Positions 37,661 through 49,745 of a stretch of 64,000 nucleotides of DNA are shown here, piece by piece; position 1 is the stretch's first letter, and every line of letters starts with the position of its first letter. Location of the stretch: the NCBI RefSeq assembly GCF_030463535.1, contig NC_132896.1, positions 26,659,709 to 26,723,708 of the forward strand, read 5' to 3'. Both the position numbers and the translations under genes were made by a program. This DNA is from Salminus brasiliensis (Eukaryota > Chordata > Actinopteri > Characiformes > Bryconidae). The notes under the pieces were generated by a model. The model did no database searches and was not told the origin of the DNA. It worked only from the letters and a program-made list of their open reading frames with translations.

Positions 37661-40200
37661 TTGATAGTTGCTGATTTGACCATCCCATTTTGATTTGTGG
37701 GTGTTGATTTTGCCATATACTGTACTTTTATATTGAACGATGACATAGAGACAAGAGTTTACTGACAAGATAACTCAATTATCAAGGTACTTTAACTCCA
37801 ACTGCTGATTTCCTCACTGATCCAGGAAGATTAGACAGGAGGTACAATATATTGCAATTGCCACTTACAAAAAAAAAAGTATATTGCCATTTTATATAAA
37901 CTTTTAGTGAAGATTTGAACTAAGACTATTTCAGTACTGCTGGTCGGTAAACACTCTTGCTGTACCTCTACAGTACTCTTACTGTCAAAAGGCAGCAGAG
38001 GGCGACAGAGGAGAAGGTCTCTGCACATGGTCTGGCTTATAGAGCTCAGTTACAGCCCTGGAGATCCTATGTTGTGTATAGTTTCGTGTTTCCCTTCTAA
38101 TACATATCTATTTAGGCTTTGGAAGTTTGCTATGAATGGTATTAGCTATGCCAAAACAAGAATAGTGCAAAAATGTGCAGTGCAATGGGTGTCTTAAAAT
38201 TAAATATTGATTTAAGTGCTTTAAAAGGGTTGAACTAATGTAACCTGTAGATCTAATGTATGGGTTTCCTTTGCACTGTTTCACTGCTCCTTATTTGAAT
38301 GGTAGAGATGTCTAGATATGCCACTAGTACACCAGTACATAAAACTAAAACTTGTAAAGACCCCCAAAAATGGTTATATTTGCATTGCGCACATGGCAAC
38401 CCTGGTTCATATCACCACCACTGTAAGAAATTTGGAGTCAGTATGATTCTCTACAGTAAACCATTTCATAGCAAACCACTCTGAATGGGGGCTTTAGAAA
38501 AATCAGTGGAATTGCTTTAGGAAAATGCTGTTTTCAGATTACCTATGATAACGTCACACAGTTTCTCGTGTATGTCTGTTCGCCAAACTTAGAATTACAA
38601 TGCAATAAAGCAAACTTTTGGGTCTAGGCCCCTTGAGGATCCCCTTAATCAAGTGGCCCCAAGTATGAGGCTTTGTTCACATGCAGAAATGTGGAGACCA
38701 TTGACTTTATTATGAAACCCCTGAATAAATTAACATGTATATGTCAACATAAATGAATATGTTGTGCTGTGACCCGCAGACCTGCCACATTAATGCTGGG
38801 GTGCATAATTTAGCATTTACCAATACAAACCTATGAATATCACAGAGATGTTTGGCTTTGCAGTCAGAATGATGCTTTGTTGACCTAATACTGAATTTTA
38901 GCTATTTGTGATGAACATCTTTGCCTTATTGTTTTCTAACCCCTTAATACAGCCTATGGTCCGCCGGTGGGCTGAAAGTGTTCCCAAAAGCCTCTTAGCA
39001 CAATTTGTTAAATGGCAGAATGAACATCACATTAAACACTTCCTCTCCTTCATCATCTTACTGGATTTTCTGAATGTTGTCAGAAAACTACTCGCTACTG
39101 AATGATACTGGTCTCTGATGAACAAACCAAGGGTAACAACTAGTGTGTCCTCCCTCTCCATCCCATGGCAATTCACAGAGCCTCACACACACACACACAG
39201 GCCCACACATACAAGGAAAGCAAACATACCACAAACCAATTCACCCCCATGTCTTGCCCTAGCCTCTTGGGCTGATTGACATGTCAAAAGAGCCCCTGAA
39301 GGCTCGGGCCTGTGATGTGAGAGTCTCATTAACTTCCCGTTTTTTTTCTCCCCTTTTCTCCCAAAGCCCAAGTGCAACTTTGTTTGCCTCTCGTCAACTC
39401 TGTATGGGAAAGGGTTGACATCATCAGCCCGGATGGTGCGACAGTGTGTGCCTAGTTCATGTTGCTTCAGTGTGGGAGCTTGCCCTGGATACCCCCTCCT
39501 GCCCACTGCGCCACTTGGACGTTGCCTTGGGAAAAAAGCTGGCTTGGGGAGAGTGATGTCATGTGCCGTGTCTTTGGCGATCACATCTGACATGCTTTAT
39601 CTTTGTGCAGGGCTGCTCCAGGCCAGGCTTGGGTGGACACCTCTCCTTTGATGGGCCAGTGCCATTTCTTTCCACCATCGAGGCCCTTTCACACGGATAT
39701 TTTAGGCAACACGTGAACCTGCTGAGGCTCCCGTATCTAAATGTAGGCAGCGGCCTACACAGTGATGGCTGAGTTTTTGGGCACGCTGCTAAGAAATTAA
39801 TGGAGCAGAGTGTTTCTTTTTTAATTGTCTGATCTTAGGGCTGATGTAGTGACCCACATATTTCAGGTCGCATCAGCTCACAGTAGCCACAAAACAATGA
39901 CCTTGTTTATTTCGGCCCTGGACGCATTAAATTGCCTTTCGTCCATTCGTTCCAGCTTGAGTGATGTAGATTGCGGGTTTGGTGAGGGATGTTTGCACAG
40001 TCATGGGGACTGCTGTGTGGACAGTGTAAATGTATGCTATTGAGATTGAACAGTTCTCACCATCGAAGCTCTTATAAGTGCCCATGAGTCACCCAGAATG
40101 GATGGTCTGCTTGCTCTCATTTTATTTGCACACATTACTTTCACTGTCCTGCACTGATGCAGTAGGTAAACATAAGTGTACCATTTCCCCCTCAGTCCAT
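37661..40200. other. Gene-free region with a dispersed repeat and candidate non-coding elements
   Basis: No coding exon recognised. Contents: a CTCF-like site at 37,991; the second copy of the repeat also at 9,500 (38,386-38,490); and a stretch of balanced composition at 39,190-39,780 without repeats (for example ggctgattgacatgtcaaaa), which looks like candidate conserved non-coding sequence. Confidence 0.4.
37991..38005 (+). promoter_or_regulatory. CTCF-like motif upstream of ogt
   Basis: GGCAGCAGAGGGCGACA fits the CTCF core on the plus strand. It lies about 1.3 kb upstream of the ogt promoter area, at the edge of the gene-free region. Binding is inferred. Confidence 0.4.
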
Positions 40201-40204
40201 GCAG

Positions 40205-41930
40205 TCCATATATCCGAATCAGAATCAGGATTTATTGACCAAGTCAATGTTTGCAAGTTCAAGGAATTTGTCTTTGGTTACACAGTAGCTCATAGTAACA
40301 GACAATACACATTTGGACTTCCATACCTTAGTTATGCCACATGTACACACTGTCATGCCCTCTCTCCCACACACACCTCCATACCTGTAAACTTGCGTTC
40401 ATTCATACATTTGTGGAAAAAAGATTTATAAAGTTGCAACAACAGCTCTGATTCATCATTCATTCATCCTGCATTATATGGCACAAAGACATCAGATAGC
40501 AGATCCTTTAAGTCCTCTAAATTGTGAGCCTTCAATGAGCCTTAGGTGGCCATGACCTTGTCTCTGGCTCACCAGTGAACCTTCCTTGAAGAGTTTTTGG
40601 TAGGTGCTGACCACTGCATACAAGGAACACTCCAAAGTATTTGCCTAATGTTTTGGAGATGCTCTGACCCAGTAGTCTAGCCATCACAATTTTTTGCCAT
40701 TGTCAAAGTCTCTCTGTCCTCTTTGATGTAAGAGCTATACCAGACTGCAGTGGAGGTAGTGATGACAGACTCTATAATGGCTGTGCAGAACTAAACCAGC
40801 AGCTCATTAGCCTGGTGGGGATCTTCTGCTGGGCTTTCTCTGTGATGGATTAATGTTGATATCTCACTATAGGTCCCTAGTGATTGTAGATCCCAGGAAC
40901 TTTAATGACCCAACAGCCATCATGGACTTGACAAGGATGATGAGGATTGGCAAGGGGTGGGGATTCTCCTGAAGCCCACCAGCATCTCCACTCTTTTGAA
41001 CGTGCTTGGCTTCAGGTTATTTTGACTGCTCCAGAGGGCCAGTTGTTCAACCACCTGTCTGTATGCCAGTGACTGCCCAAAGTGTAGTTTGAAAGTGGTG
41101 TCTGTGGTGATGCAGTTATTGGTGTACAGTAAAAACAGCGGTGAGGAGAGCGTACGTCCTTGGGGGGGCGCCAGTACTGATTGTTTGTGGGCCTGAAGAG
41201 ATTTTTCCCAGCCTTACCTGCTGCTCTCCTCTTGTGTGGAAGCGGGTGGTCGACTGGCAGATGAAGGTAGGAAGGCTGAGCTGGGAGATTTTATTGTGGA
41301 GTAATTGCAGAGTTATGGTGTTAAAGAAGCTAAAATCAAGAAAAAAAAATGTTGGCATTTACTTTGGTGAGGTTAATCAAGAAATACCATATTCATTGCA
41401 TCATCCACAGACCTGTTGGTCAGATATGCAGACTGCAGGAGGTCCAACAGAAGGTTTGTTATGTCTCTGAAGGAATTTCATGACACACACATTCACCATT
41501 TGTGTTTGAGACAGATTGAATTTGGCCACCTTTAACCAGTCCATGTGGTGAACACACATACACACAAAGTTAAGAGCCTTGCTCAAGGGCCCCAACAGTG
41601 GCAGCTTGCCGAGCCAAGGTGCCTCTCCAAACCCACAACCCAGAGTCCAGTGCTCTAACCACTGAGCCACCCCTACTCACTGACTAGAGAGGTCAGAGCA
41701 ATGGGTCGGTAGTCATTTAGTCCAGTGATGGTTACTTTTTGGGGCTGGGCTTTATTGTGGAGTGCTCAAAGCAGGAAGGTACTTCACACAGCGTCAGTGA
41801 TTTGTTAAGCCTGGTGCCTTTCTCACTTTCAGGTCCTTAATGGTTGGCATGGGTGGCAGTCATAGGTGGAGAGAAAGGTGCTGAGGTTTGTGCTGTTGTT
41901 TGAATGAGGTGTAAATTGGAACTGAGGAGC
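40205..41930 (-). mobile_element. Decayed non-LTR retrotransposon with reverse transcriptase
   Basis: The 3' end (40,205-40,300) shows the fish LINE tail in reverse (atcagaatcaggatttattg). On the minus strand, 41,116-41,358 reads as a reverse-transcriptase block (FNTITLQLLHNKISQL, QQVRLGKISSGPQTISTGAP), matching the FNTI...VRLG...STGAP order of LINE RTs. Further RT-like sequence lies at 40,800-41,100 and, after a SINE insertion, at about 41,690-41,930. The catalytic Asp-Asp block is not intact and many stops occur. Clade (L2/Rex-like) is a guess. Confidence 0.7.
41555..41690 (-). mobile_element. tRNA-like SINE head inserted in the LINE
   Basis: On the minus strand: gggtggctcagtggttagag (A-box-like) followed by gttgtgggtttggag (B-box-like), then ccttgagcaaggctcttaac. 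This is a typical fish tRNA-derived SINE start. It interrupts the decayed LINE. Confidence 0.6.
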
Positions 41931-42042
41931 TGCATGATGCTTAGCTTTTCAATCCTACAGTAGTTAGAGTTCAGTCAGATAATGATTCTATATTTTCTTG
42001 ATGGCTGCATGTCCCCAGAATAAATGTTCCTGGGCCTGAAAC

Positions 42043-42046
<4 letters not shown>

Positions 42047-42099
<53 letters not shown>

Positions 42100-42242
42100 T
42101 TGTGTTTTCCTGATTAAACAGATTAAATATGAGCACAGTACATATATTGCTGCTTCTGTTTACTTTTGTACTTGCACAATGCACCTTACACATGCACATG
42201 CAACTCTGCATTATTTAACTTTCTCTACTTTAGTCTATACAT

Positions 42243-42316
<74 letters not shown>
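42047..42316. repeat. Two long (TA)n microsatellites
   Basis: (TA)n at 42,047-42,096 and at about 42,246-42,316, separated by 150 bases of LINE-like 3' sequence (gtacttgcacaatgcacctt). Both tracts could be replication-fragile. Confidence 0.9.
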
Positions 42317-42321
<5 letters not shown>

Positions 42322-42424
42322 TGTATTTAAATTGATGTTTATAAGATTGTTGGTAAATGGAGGAACTGCCATGTAAGAATTACACTGTACCGTGTAACTG
42401 GGTAAATATCTTGGGTAAATAGCA

Positions 42425-42540
42425 AAGCACTTTGTAAGTCGCTCTGGATAAGAGCGTCTGCTAAATGCCGTAAATGTAAATGTAAATGTAACTGCTTGTT
42501 TCTACTGTGCATATGACAATAAACTCTTGAATCTTGAATA
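42425..42540 (+). mobile_element. SINE tail next to a LINE 3' tail
   Basis: Contains gtaagtcgctctggataaga then gcgtctgctaaatgccgtaa and tandem aaatgta units, the well-known fish SINE 3' end, followed by gcatatgacaataaactctt, a LINE-type tail. The same SINE tail recurs at 49,615-49,660. Confidence 0.65.
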
Positions 42541-44980
42541 AACAATGAAACAGTTGCTATCAGAGATTACAGTTATTTTTATAAAATCCTTTTCTTTCAT
42601 CCAAATGCTTGCAGTCACATCTTCTCATGTTTCTTGGTACTTTCTATTGTGTGGGTATCATTGACTAGTACCTTCAAATAACTTCTTTTAACTAAATGTG
42701 TTAAGTACAGTGTGATTGTTTTTAAACCATCCTGTTCATGCCACACCAATGACTGTAGAAAAAATGGACCCCGTAGTTCCATTCCCTTCCTTTCTATAGA
42801 AATGAAGCCAAACTCGCCATCCATGTTGTCAAATCTGTAACCAGGGTCAGCACACTAGAGACACTAGAGAGGTGGAGAGGTGGAGCCAGACTTGTCTACT
42901 CATGCCCACCCCCTTCTCCCAGATCCAGCATGTCTCAGACCACCTTCACTAAGCGTATAGTGTAGAAGCAGACTGGATTTTCCCTGGATTCCCAGTTTGT
43001 CCGGTAAGTGGAATGTTTAACAGTACAAGTGAAGTTCATGTAAGTTCCACTACAAATCAGCTACTCCATGTACTGAACAGAAATGGCGCACTGCAGGTCC
43101 TGCAGACAGGTCTCTTCTAGCCAATGTGGCCAATCACTTCATTTCCTATGTAGCAGAAAAGGGTTTAAAACTAACTGTTGGAACTACAGTTTAGAGGAGA
43201 GAAATTAGGTGGAAAATGGGCTGTTTTGTCATTGAAACATATGGTGATGGGCGGGGCTACACATCATACTGCCAGCAGAGACGCTAAACTTGTGTTTGCT
43301 TCACTTTTGAGAGACACTGCACTTATATGTAGCATAATTTTTTTTATGTAATGCTAAAACATTATATATAACCATTATAAATATTTACATTTTGCTTATT
43401 TAGTTTACAGTGATTAAGCTGCGCCCATTTATCCTTCTATCTGAATGAGGCATAAAAATATAGATATACCAGTAGAGACTATATGCAAACTAATAAAAAA
43501 AAAATTGTTTCATGGTTGTTGTTTATTAAATTCAAATTACTTGACAGTGCTACTTCATCAATGCAGAAAAAGCCTTAAATGACTTAAAGAGACAATTCAG
43601 CCAAAAATATAATTTTAATAATATGCAAATGCACAAACAGCATTTGGTAAATAAATAATGATTTATTTTAAAACCAGGAGGCTGTTGGTTCTAAACCCAT
43701 AAGGGACTGAGTATTCCTGGTTGGCCACTGTGTCACTATCCTGGGCATAGTTAAGCACATAATATAATCTACTACTTTCCACCCGACCAAAGTCTTCCTT
43801 AGTTTTCTGTTGGAGTAAACTGTCCTTTAGCAGACAGTTGGACTTAAGACAAGGATATGCAGCGCAATTGAACTTGCGTGCTTACTAACAGGTGACCCCT
43901 CAGTCACCTCAAGCTGATTCTTCTTCAGCACGCACTGCCCACTTGATGCTTATTTCTACATTGTTTACATGACAAGCAATTCGAACCTGAGTCATACACA
44001 GTTCGCTGATGTCATCCTGTACCACGCAGCAATGTATTTCAGCTTTAGGCAGACGAATCCCACATCCTGACTTGACCTATCCGATAATATGTACATTCAC
44101 AATGTTGTACCGAAAACAGTTAGCGACGGTGGAGAAAGGACAAGAAAACGGGGAGAGAGAATGCAGTGACTGCCAGCTGGGAGCTGTTAAATATCAGGTG
44201 TGAAGGGTTTGATTCACACCTGCGGCCTCTTTTTAATACAGTTGTAAGGTTGAGGGGAGTGATGCACTACTTTTATAGCCTTATATTTTGTGGTTAGATT
44301 TTGTTTGCCCAGACAACACAAGAATGTGGAAAAATGCACCTTTTAAAATCTTGGAGAGCTTTTGTTTGAAGTCTGAGGCTTTTTTTATTGCTTTGGAGCG
44401 GGAACCTGCACCATGTTTCCTGTAGATCTATGGCTCATAGTTTGTAATGCAGCCTTGCCGCAAGCTATTACTCAAACATCCAAACTTCAAGGCCTCTAGA
44501 TTCCCATGGTGGGCATGTTTGACTCACAAATATGCGTATCTTAACTAATCGCATGTGTTTTTCTAACCATTTCATGGTTCTGTTTCTGAGCCATAATTTT
44601 AGTCATTATTACGTCAGTTCCAGTCTTTCTGTGTGCGTAGAACATTTGAGTCACAGGCAGATCTGTGTTTGTGTTGAGCTTTTTTATATTGTATGTAAAG
44701 TTTGAACAAAAGTCGTGGTCAGTACAGGCAGACTGTATTATCACAGGCAAGAATGGGCAGGCATGGGAAATACGAGAACTAAGAACATGATGGAACAAAA
44801 GAACGAGGAATGAGGCTCAGCAATGCTAGAAAGAACAAGTAAGCAGGGAAACTGGAGAAGCATATATGTGAGAGTAATCAGCCTCTGAATTGAAAACAGG
44901 TGCATATACAAGAGAGGATGAATATGGGAAGACCAGTCAGGAGCAGTGGCGTCTCCTTGGGTGGGTTGTAAACTAATATA
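42541..44980. other. Gene-free region
   Basis: No gene recognised. At 42,830-43,330 there is repeat-like sequence (actagagacactagagaggt, gatgggcggggctacacatc). The remainder is AT-rich and unique as far as I can see. Confidence 0.45.
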
Positions 44981-44982
44981 TA

Positions 44983-45010
44983 CAGTGCCTTGCAAAAGTA
45001 TTCCACGGCC
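44983..45010 (+). repeat. Solo Tc1-like terminal sequence
   Basis: tacagtgccttgcaaaagta then ttcc is the canonical outer end of a large class of fish Tc1-like elements. No matching partner end or transposase was found nearby, so this is a remnant. Confidence 0.5.
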
Positions 45011-45364
45011 TGGTGTTAATATGCTACCTTTTGCTTTAAATATCAGCTTTCAATATTTTATTTAATTTGGCACCAGCATTTTCAGCACAGTCTTACAACC
45101 CCCTGCAATTCCACCATGTATCACTTAAGGTTTGCAAAATCCTGGTTGGTAAACCCTGGTTTAAACTAACTAACAGTGTGAAGGCTGTTGTATTGCTGTA
45201 AATGCATTGTTGCTTTTATATGATAAACCTACTCTCGGTTTCTCAAACAGAACATCATAAAATGTTCCAACACTGCTGTCATATTTTCGAAGCTTTTTGA
45301 TAAGTATTAATTTTTTAAAACTTACATACTTCTACTTTGCAAAATCATGTCAAAGACTTGATAG

Positions 45365-45665
45365 GTAGGGGACCCAAGAGGTCCAGTGGACAAGGGCGCT
45401 GCCATGATCTGAGGATTGCTGGTTCGAATTTGATGCTGGGCATCATGTCCGTAACTCCTAGTGGTAAGGTGTTGTATCAGACCTGGGGAGCGCTGACAAC
45501 CTAGCCATGCTGCATCAGCAGCAGTTCAAAAAGAGGTGGTGGCTGACTTCTGAGGGCTGTGTCAGAGGATACATGTGCTAGTTTTCACCATAGCAAGTGA
45601 TTGGGGGATTTCACATGAACAGGGACTGGATAATTGATCTTCCAAATTGGGTAGAAAATGGGGTA
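45365..45665 (+). mobile_element. tRNA-derived SINE (family S1, copy B)
   Basis: A-box-like gtccagtggacaagg, B box gctggttcgaatttgatg, body with ctgcatcagcagcagttcaa, and end ccaaattgggtagaaaatgg. It is in the opposite orientation to copies at 18,445 and 58,660. It keeps the fullest tRNA-like head of the three. Confidence 0.7.
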
Positions 45666-47491
45666 CATTTAGAAGAAAAGACAACATCTAGCAATTTAGT
45701 CATTTTGGTAAAAAAGGAAGAGGCCAGGCTACTTATAAACTAGCTCTGGCTGTACTCTAACCTGGCTGGCTCTTACTGTGAGTTTGAAATAATGCTTTTT
45801 TACAGGGACCAAGAAAGTCTCAACTCAATAACTAAAAATAGAAGCAAAATGGAAGCATTTTCCTTCATAGTATAATCTGGAGAACTACAGATTGCTGTCA
45901 AGATTCCCAGATGATTTTGCTATGGGAATATAATAAAATGACCAACAGCACTATATACTTGTTTAACTACATTAAAAAAAGCATATGTTCCATTTGAACC
46001 CATACAAGGTTGTCCCCTGCTCTCCCCAACACTACTGAATAACTCACTTTAACACGCAAGCTGCATTCCACTCCACAGGGGCCCTAAGCACCGCCCTTGT
46101 ATTCCCTACACACTAATCACATGACATTGGCTAAGGGGACTTCAGTGGGTTAATTGACTTCAATTAGAATGCCCTGCAACATCATCACATAAACATGCCA
46201 CATTGACAGCAATATTGGACTGCTCCTCTGCTTTCTAAAAAAACTAGCAAACTAATTAACTGCAGCCATGCATCATATTATGTACATAACATGGGACTAA
46301 ATGTAATTGTATGGACATACAACAGGTTTGTGTCATGTTTACAATGTGTTCTATGGCTCGTGATGCTCAGATAAGACGCCAGCTATTTTAACCCTAAAGA
46401 TGGGTTAACCCTAGACTGATGGGTAACTTCCTGTGTGGAAACCATTACTCACCACCCATTATTCCTATGCAGTTTGAAGTTCCCTTAGAACTGAACAGAA
46501 TCTGGAATCTCACCTAAATTGTATGAATTCTCTGTGTAGTCCACTTTACAGGGAATGACTTGGGTGACTGAAATGCACCTGCACCTTTGAGCACCCACAG
46601 TGCTTTACAGTGCTGCTTTAACACACCTGATCCAACAAATTAACAAAGCCTGACTCAGTTCAAGTGAATGTGTTGAAGCAGTGAAGTCATTACAGTGTGC
46701 AGGGCAGATGTACAGGGAGTGAGCTATTTCAGGAACCTAGCCTAAAGTCCAGCGTTTGGTAGAGGAATGTAAGGGACTTCTCAAACCACCAGCTAAATGC
46801 AGAGATCCTGCTTTGTGAAATTGCAAAAAAGAAAAGTGAAAAGTGTTCAATTGGGGCTCTGGCTGCACTTCATCTGAAAAACTTCCTTAAATCATTCATC
46901 ATCTGCAAGTCTGACCCCTGGCCCAACACTACTCATTCTCAAAGGGGCATTAGCAGCTGTCACCGGCCCTGCACTGGGCCCCTATCATGACTGACCGATA
47001 CGGCATCCAGTTTTGCTGTGTTTATTATTCCAGTGCAAGCCAGACTGTACGCTTGCTTTGGGGAGTCCAAAAGGCAGACGCAGGTCAGCTTAGCCTGAAA
47101 CTTAACTGCTTAAGTCAATAAACGTTCAGCTTGAGGAACCTGATATCTTGCGTATCTACACACATCAGATATCTGCATATTCAGACTAATGCAATCATGA
47201 TGGAGAGCTGATCTTTTCACCTTTCAGAGGATCTGGAAGTGCAAGATTGCAGTCCGCCTTATATTTTCTAGTGCGTGTATCGTGTGGTGTGGAAACCATT
47301 CCTGTTATCCTCACTGGTACGCAATCTCAGTGTGTTTGGATCATTATTGCGGCGCTAATTATTTAGTGATGGAAACTTCCTGGCTTTGTCAGTTCTCATT
47401 TGGATCTGCTTTAGAGCAGAGCAGAAAGTTGTGCAGGCAGGCCAACCTGCAGTATGAGTGGGGAGGATTAGGGGCTCTCTCTGGGTCTCTG

Positions 47492-47527
<36 letters not shown>

Positions 47528-47676
47528 TGTGTTTTATAAGTGAAAAACAGTGGAAATTTCCTGTATGATTTAGGTTTTTCTGCTTTGTATATAACATATT
47601 ACATATTACATTTTTTAGGGAGTTCCCAGAGCAGCTGTTTAGTGCAATGAGTTTAAGACAATGTATTGGTAATTAC
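45666..47676. other. Gene-free region with repeats
   Basis: No coding exon recognised. A degenerate repeat at 46,610-46,740 relates to 1,930-2,330. A (TG)n tract lies at 47,496-47,526. Confidence 0.45.
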
Positions 47677-48400
47677 ACTGATCAGCCATGACATTTACAC
47701 CACCGCCTACTCTTATTGTCCATTAGATCAGTACCACTTACCATATAGATGCACTTTGTAGATCTGTAATTATAGACTGTTGCCCACCTGTTTCTCAGCA
47801 TGCTGTGTTAGCCTCATTTCACATGGTCGGAACCCCACAGGACCACCAAAGGTATTATTTGGGTGGTGGGTCCACCGAAAATTCAGCCAACAGCGTCCTG
47901 TGGGCCGCGTCCTCTGACCACTGATGAAGGGCTAGAGGATGGCCGACACAAACTGTGCAGCAACAGATGAGCTTCTGCCTCTGACTTTACATCTACATGG
48001 TGTGCTCCTATGTGCTCAGAAATTGCCCTGGAGATCATCTAAACAGCTTCCCATTCCTTCTAGACTGCTGTCCACACATCAGCCAAAGTGGTTTAACCCA
48101 TCAGTGGACAGGGTTTTAATATGGGATAACCTCTGATTAGTTGATATTATTTGGCCGGTGGGATTCTCAGCAGAGCTCTGAACATGACCACGGCCATGCA
48201 AGTGTCGCTCCAGTACAGAGAATAGTCAGCCCACATACAACATCATGCAAACACTGGTTGTGTGGTCAGAATTTGACCACTGAAGTAGAGCGTGTACAAC
48301 AGCCTCACATGAAAGTCGGTGTACATGTATCTACTACAAATTGGATTTCTATCACTCAAAATACTGAAAACGAACCTTTTCTCAAAATCAATTGTCTGAA
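47677..48400. mobile_element. Truncated palindromic DNA-transposon-like repeat
   Basis: It starts tacactgatcagccatgaca, then includes cacaggaccaccaaaggtat and gaccactgatgaagggctag. These words belong to a large palindromic repeat common in otophysan fishes, recalled from memory. The right part has decayed and no transposase is visible. The right edge is approximate. Confidence 0.5.
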
Positions 48401-49319
48401 TAAGTCACCTAATTGTGTTTTGGCGTGACTGTGTCTGTACACTTAATCTCTGTAATTCCAGCCTACAGCAGGTGTGTACACTAATGTGCTCACACTCCTT
48501 ATAATTATGCCATAATTACCTTCATGTTCAGATGTCTAACGGCTGACACGAGAAGACATTATAAAACGCTAGTAGGCCCAGCTGAAGGTCGAAAGGAGGT
48601 TTCTTGTACGGTTTCTCGCCACAGGTGCCCCTGCCAGCAGCAGTCAGGGCTTATTTCTGACCCATGTCCAGTCTTGTGCCAACAGGCATGCGTTGCCCCT
48701 CGTTTTTACACAGAAAGTCATCCCACGCTTTGCTTCTCTACCAGGAAAGAAAAAAAATGGATCATTAGCCTAAAGCTGGTCCTCCCCCTTTCCTGCCAGT
48801 TATGCAACAAGCGGTACCTTGTGAGGTAGCGGGGGGAGGGGGGTGATTTGGGAACAGTATGAACATCCTGCCCCATTGCAGAAATCAGTCTCGCTCTCTG
48901 CTTGCCCTGGCACATTACAGCTCTGATGGAGCAGTGCTAATGGTCACCTCAAATCACCTGCTCCATTCCCATATTATACCATACCGTAGCAACACTCTCT
49001 TAAAATAATGGTTCCTTAGGGCCTAAGAACTTTAGGCTTTTGGGCCTTTATATTGTGCAAAGACCAAATTCATTCATGCTGCTGAAAGTGATATGCCATT
49101 AAAAAGGTTCTTCACACTTGTAATCACGTTTAACAAATATCAAATTTAAGGCAGCAAATGTGGCTCTTCTAAGGCAAAGGTACATTAATGTTCTCCATGT
49201 TACAAATACTATACATGTACCCAAAGAGGTATTTAATGTCCAAGTGTTTAATTAATAAATCATGTGACATAAACTGTACATAAATACTGATTTTTAAGTC
49301 CATGTAGTTTGCCTTCAAA
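48401..49319. other. Gene-free region
   Basis: No gene recognised. At 49,000-49,120 there is a short MITE-like stretch (ggttccttagggcctaagaa ... aaaaaggttcttcacac). Related ggttctt words occur at about 13,065-13,165 and 62,280-62,340. Confidence 0.4.
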
Positions 49320-49745
49320 TGAGGCGTTACCTTTATTTAATAATAATATTTTTAATTAAATATTACATTTATTGCATTCGGCAGAACACTTACAATTGAA
49401 TCATCATTAGGAGTCTTGCCTAAGGACTCACTTTGGTATGTATGGTTGGTGTGGTGCAACAGATAACACCACTACCTGCCACTGAGCTACCACACCATGT
49501 GGGAGACTGGGGTTCGATTCCCAGTCGGGGTGACCATGCTGCGTTACACCAATAAAAGTCCTTGGGCAAGACTCCTAACGCCACCTTGGCCTACCTCTGC
49601 AATACGAGTAACCTTGTAAGTCGCTCTGGATAAGAGCGTCAGCTAAATGCCATAAATGTAAATGTGTTGCGCTTGCCCAGGCAGGGAATCAAACCCTAGT
49701 CTGCTTCATGGAGGCCAGCAATGTGACCCAGTACACCACACCAAC
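49320..49745. mobile_element. Nested tRNA-derived SINEs
   Basis: A plus-strand SINE at about 49,446-49,665 has a B box (ggggttcgattcccagtc) and the tail gtaagtcgctctggataaga. It splits an older minus-strand SINE: its tRNA-like head lies at 49,745-49,670 (minus: agggtttgattccctgcc) and its body and tail at 49,435-49,320 (minus: gagtccttaggcaagactcc, then aatgcaataaatgtaat). Both are the same family, shown by the shared caagactcct block. Confidence 0.65.

Noticed and set aside
39183-39593. 136-codon minus-strand frame in the gene-free region
   Set aside because: No family resemblance, starts in a CA repeat area, no splice partners. Treated as non-coding.
42900-43015. Possible exon with ATG and a good donor (tttgtccg|gtaagt)
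   Set aside because: The frame stops after ten codons and the surroundings look like repeat sequence.
48524-48829. 101-codon plus-strand frame with many cysteines
   Set aside because: No recognisable domain or repeat of cysteine spacing, and no supporting exon structure.
49490-49530. tRNA gene suggested by a perfect B box
   Set aside because: Followed by a SINE body and tail and not foldable by eye as a full tRNA cloverleaf, so it is a SINE head.
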